Positions 4,906 through 6,231 of a stretch of 6,231 bases of DNA are shown one piece after another. The position numbers and the translations under genes are program-made. The DNA lies in contig DASUFH010000284.1 of the NCBI GenBank assembly GCA_036274645.1, positions 1 to 6,231 of the forward strand. The letters run 5' to 3'. The notes beneath the pieces were generated by a model. It was not told the origin of the DNA and ran no database searches. It worked only from the letters and a program-made list of their open reading frames with translations. The stretch comes from DASUFH01 sp036274645. Lineage in GTDB: Bacteria > Acidobacteriota > Terriglobia > 20CM-2-55-15. The number at the start of each line of letters is the position of its first letter. Position 1 is the first letter of the stretch.

Positions 4906-6231
4906 ATGATTTCGTTCGCTTTTCGCCGCGCGCTGGCCGCATTGCCGATGCTTGTCGGGGTCAGCTTTGTGTCGTTCCTCCTGTTGCATTTGCTTCCGGG
5001 GGATCCTGCGCGCGCGATTCTCGGCCAGCGGGCCACCGAAGAAAACGTCCGGCAATTCCGCGCGCATGAAGGGCTTGATGATCCTCTGCTGGCGCAATAC
5101 GGGCGATTCCTGTCGCGTATGGCGAAGGGGGATCTGGGGAGAAGCCATCGGACGAACCGGCCGGTGGCGGAGGAAATCGGGGAGCGGCTGCCCGCGACGA
5201 TCGAACTGGCGGTGGCGGCCATGTTGCTGGCGGGCGTGGTGGGGATCAGTCTCGGAACGCTGGCCGCGATCCGGCCGCGCGGCCTGATGGATTTCGTGTG
5301 TCTGGCGCTCGCGCTGGTCGGAGTATCGATGCCGATCTTCTGGCTCGGGTTCCTTGCCCAGAAAACGTTTGCCGGAGGTCTGGGCCTGTTGCCGTTTGGC
5401 GCGCGCCTGGACGTGGCGGCATGGCCGACTTTCGAGGCGGTTACGGGCTTTTACCTGATCGATGCCGCGTTCGTGTACCGCAATCTGGAACTGACCTGGG
5501 ATGTCCTGCGGCACCTGGCGCTTCCCGCGGCCGTCCTGGCGACTGTACCGATGGCTCTGATTGCGCGCATGACGCGGGCCAACATGATCGAGGCCCTCGG
5601 AAAAGACTACATTCGCACGGCGCGGGCCAAGGGCATTCCGCGAGGCCGCGTCATCGTCGGTCACGCGATTCCGAACGCGCTCATTCCGATTGTGACGGCC
5701 ATCGGCGCGCAATTCGGATACCTGCTGGGCGGGGCCGTGTTGACGGAAACGATCTTTGGCTGGCCCGGTATCGGCGTGTACGTGATCGATTCCATCAACG
5801 TTCTTGACGCGCAACCGCTCCAGGCGGCGGTGATGCTGGTCGGCGCGTTCTTTATCGTCATCAATCTCGTCACCGATTTGAGCTATGCGGCCATCGACCC
5901 GCGCCTTCGTGGGGGCGCCGGTTCGATTGCAATGGAACCGGGCGCCGGCTGGAGGGAGTGCGCGCTGTGGATAGCGGCCTCACTGCCGTGGGTGGGGCTG
6001 GTCGCTGCCGCGGTATGGCGGCGTTCCGGGCGGGAGGCGCCGTGGTCGGAAGCCACGACCGGCGTCTTGTGGTGGGGCGCTTTGGTGGCGGTCGCAGTAG
6101 AGATCGTTGTTGTTGCCGGCATCGGGATACGAAACGGCCTGTGGGGAAATCCGTTTGCGGGACAGCGCCGTCCGGTCGGGCTGATTCGGTCGGCGTTTTC
6201 GCCGCTCATCGAGTTTGGACGTTTCGTGGTT
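4906..6231 (+). CDS. DppB/OppB-type ABC transporter permease with C-terminal membrane extension, 3'-truncated
   Basis: The frame is open from ATG 4906 to the last base (442 codons) without a stop, so the 3' end is missing. An in-frame TGA at 4870-4872 and the lack of other start codons fix the start; the Shine-Dalgarno is weak (AGTAGGTCAG before ATG). Residues 1-335 are a full permease of the peptide/nickel class. They include RRALAALPMLVGVSFVSFLL (7-26), LLPGDPA (29-35), GDLGRSHRTNRPV (75-87), ERLPATIELAV (93-103) and SMPIFWLGF (141-149). The ATPase-contacting EAA loop EALGKDYIRTARAKGIPRGR (229-248) is followed by HAIPNALIP and ETIFGWPGIGVYV (281-293), then the usual ending DLSYAAIDPRLR (324-335). 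Such proteins pair with a DppC-like subunit, two ATPases and a binding protein to import peptides or other small solutes. None of these is visible, but they may lie downstream. Residues 336-442 add at least two more hydrophobic segments (about 352-371 and 386-408), which normal DppB proteins lack. I do not recognise this part. Confidence 0.9.
   Translation, partial: MISFAFRRALAALPMLVGVSFVSFLLLHLLPGDPARAILGQRATEENVRQFRAHEGLDDPLLAQYGRFLSRMAKGDLGRSHRTNRPVAEEIGERLPATIELAVAAMLLAGVVGISLGTLAAIRPRGLMDFVCLALALVGVSMPIFWLGFLAQKTFAGGLGLLPFGARLDVAAWPTFEAVTGFYLIDAAFVYRNLELTWDVLRHLALPAAVLATVPMALIARMTRANMIEALGKDYIRTARAKGIPRGRVIVGHAIPNALIPIVTAIGAQFGYLLGGAVLTETIFGWPGIGVYVIDSINVLDAQPLQAAVMLVGAFFIVINLVTDLSYAAIDPRLRGGAGSIAMEPGAGWRECALWIAASLPWVGLVAAAVWRRSGREAPWSEATTGVLWWGALVAVAVEIVVVAGIGIRNGLWGNPFAGQRRPVGLIRSAFSPLIEFGRFVV

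Noticed and set aside
4831..5814. 327-codon minus-strand open frame opposite the ABC permease
   Set aside because: Its product is rich in Arg, His, Gln and Asp with no fold or motif, as expected for the antisense of a GC-rich gene. The plus strand carries an unmistakable permease.

Overview
The window is about 6.2 kb of GC-rich bacterial chromosome (roughly 60% GC by eye) with five protein-coding genes, two of them cut by the window edges. I see no RNA genes, transposase, phage gene or CRISPR array. The gene types and their sequence style suggest a soil-type Acidobacteriota, possibly the Bryobacter/Solibacter group. They are an NDUFA9-like SDR fused to a CPBP protease, a secreted DUF1080 hydrolase with a GC-x-P-x-A-x-NY tail, a SpoIIE/RsbU-type phosphatase of the GGDHIIYVDF kind, an MHS transporter and a DppB-like permease. 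That taxonomic call is an inference from family resemblance, not proven.

Layout. Positions 3-974 (+) hold the 3' part of a gene joining the C-terminal portion of an NAD(P)-binding SDR protein to a CPBP (CAAX protease and bacteriocin-processing) intramembrane protease. After an 80-base gap, 1055-1924 (+) encodes an exported 3-keto-disaccharide hydrolase/DUF1080 protein. It converges on a minus-strand PP2C-type phosphatase (1921-2820), and the two stop codons overlap in one palindromic CTAG. A gene-free stretch (2821-3124) follows, containing a striking 103-base hairpin built from nested palindromes plus a decayed extra copy. Positions 3125-4612 (-) encode an MHS-family major facilitator transporter. 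Positions 4613-4905 form the divergent upstream region and carry two more decayed copies of the same palindromic repeat. From 4906 to the window end (+) an open frame encodes an oligopeptide-type ABC permease with an unusual C-terminal membrane extension that has not ended by base 6231.

The genes do not form one obvious operon. The first two are co-directional and might be co-transcribed. The phosphatase and transporter are co-directional but separated by the repeat-rich spacer. The permease is transcribed divergently from the transporter. Transport (MHS symporter, peptide-type ABC permease) and extracellular sugar processing are the recognisable functional themes, but no pathway linking them is visible. 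The least routine items are the SDR-CPBP fusion, the extended permease and the family of nested-palindrome repeats on both sides of the transporter gene.
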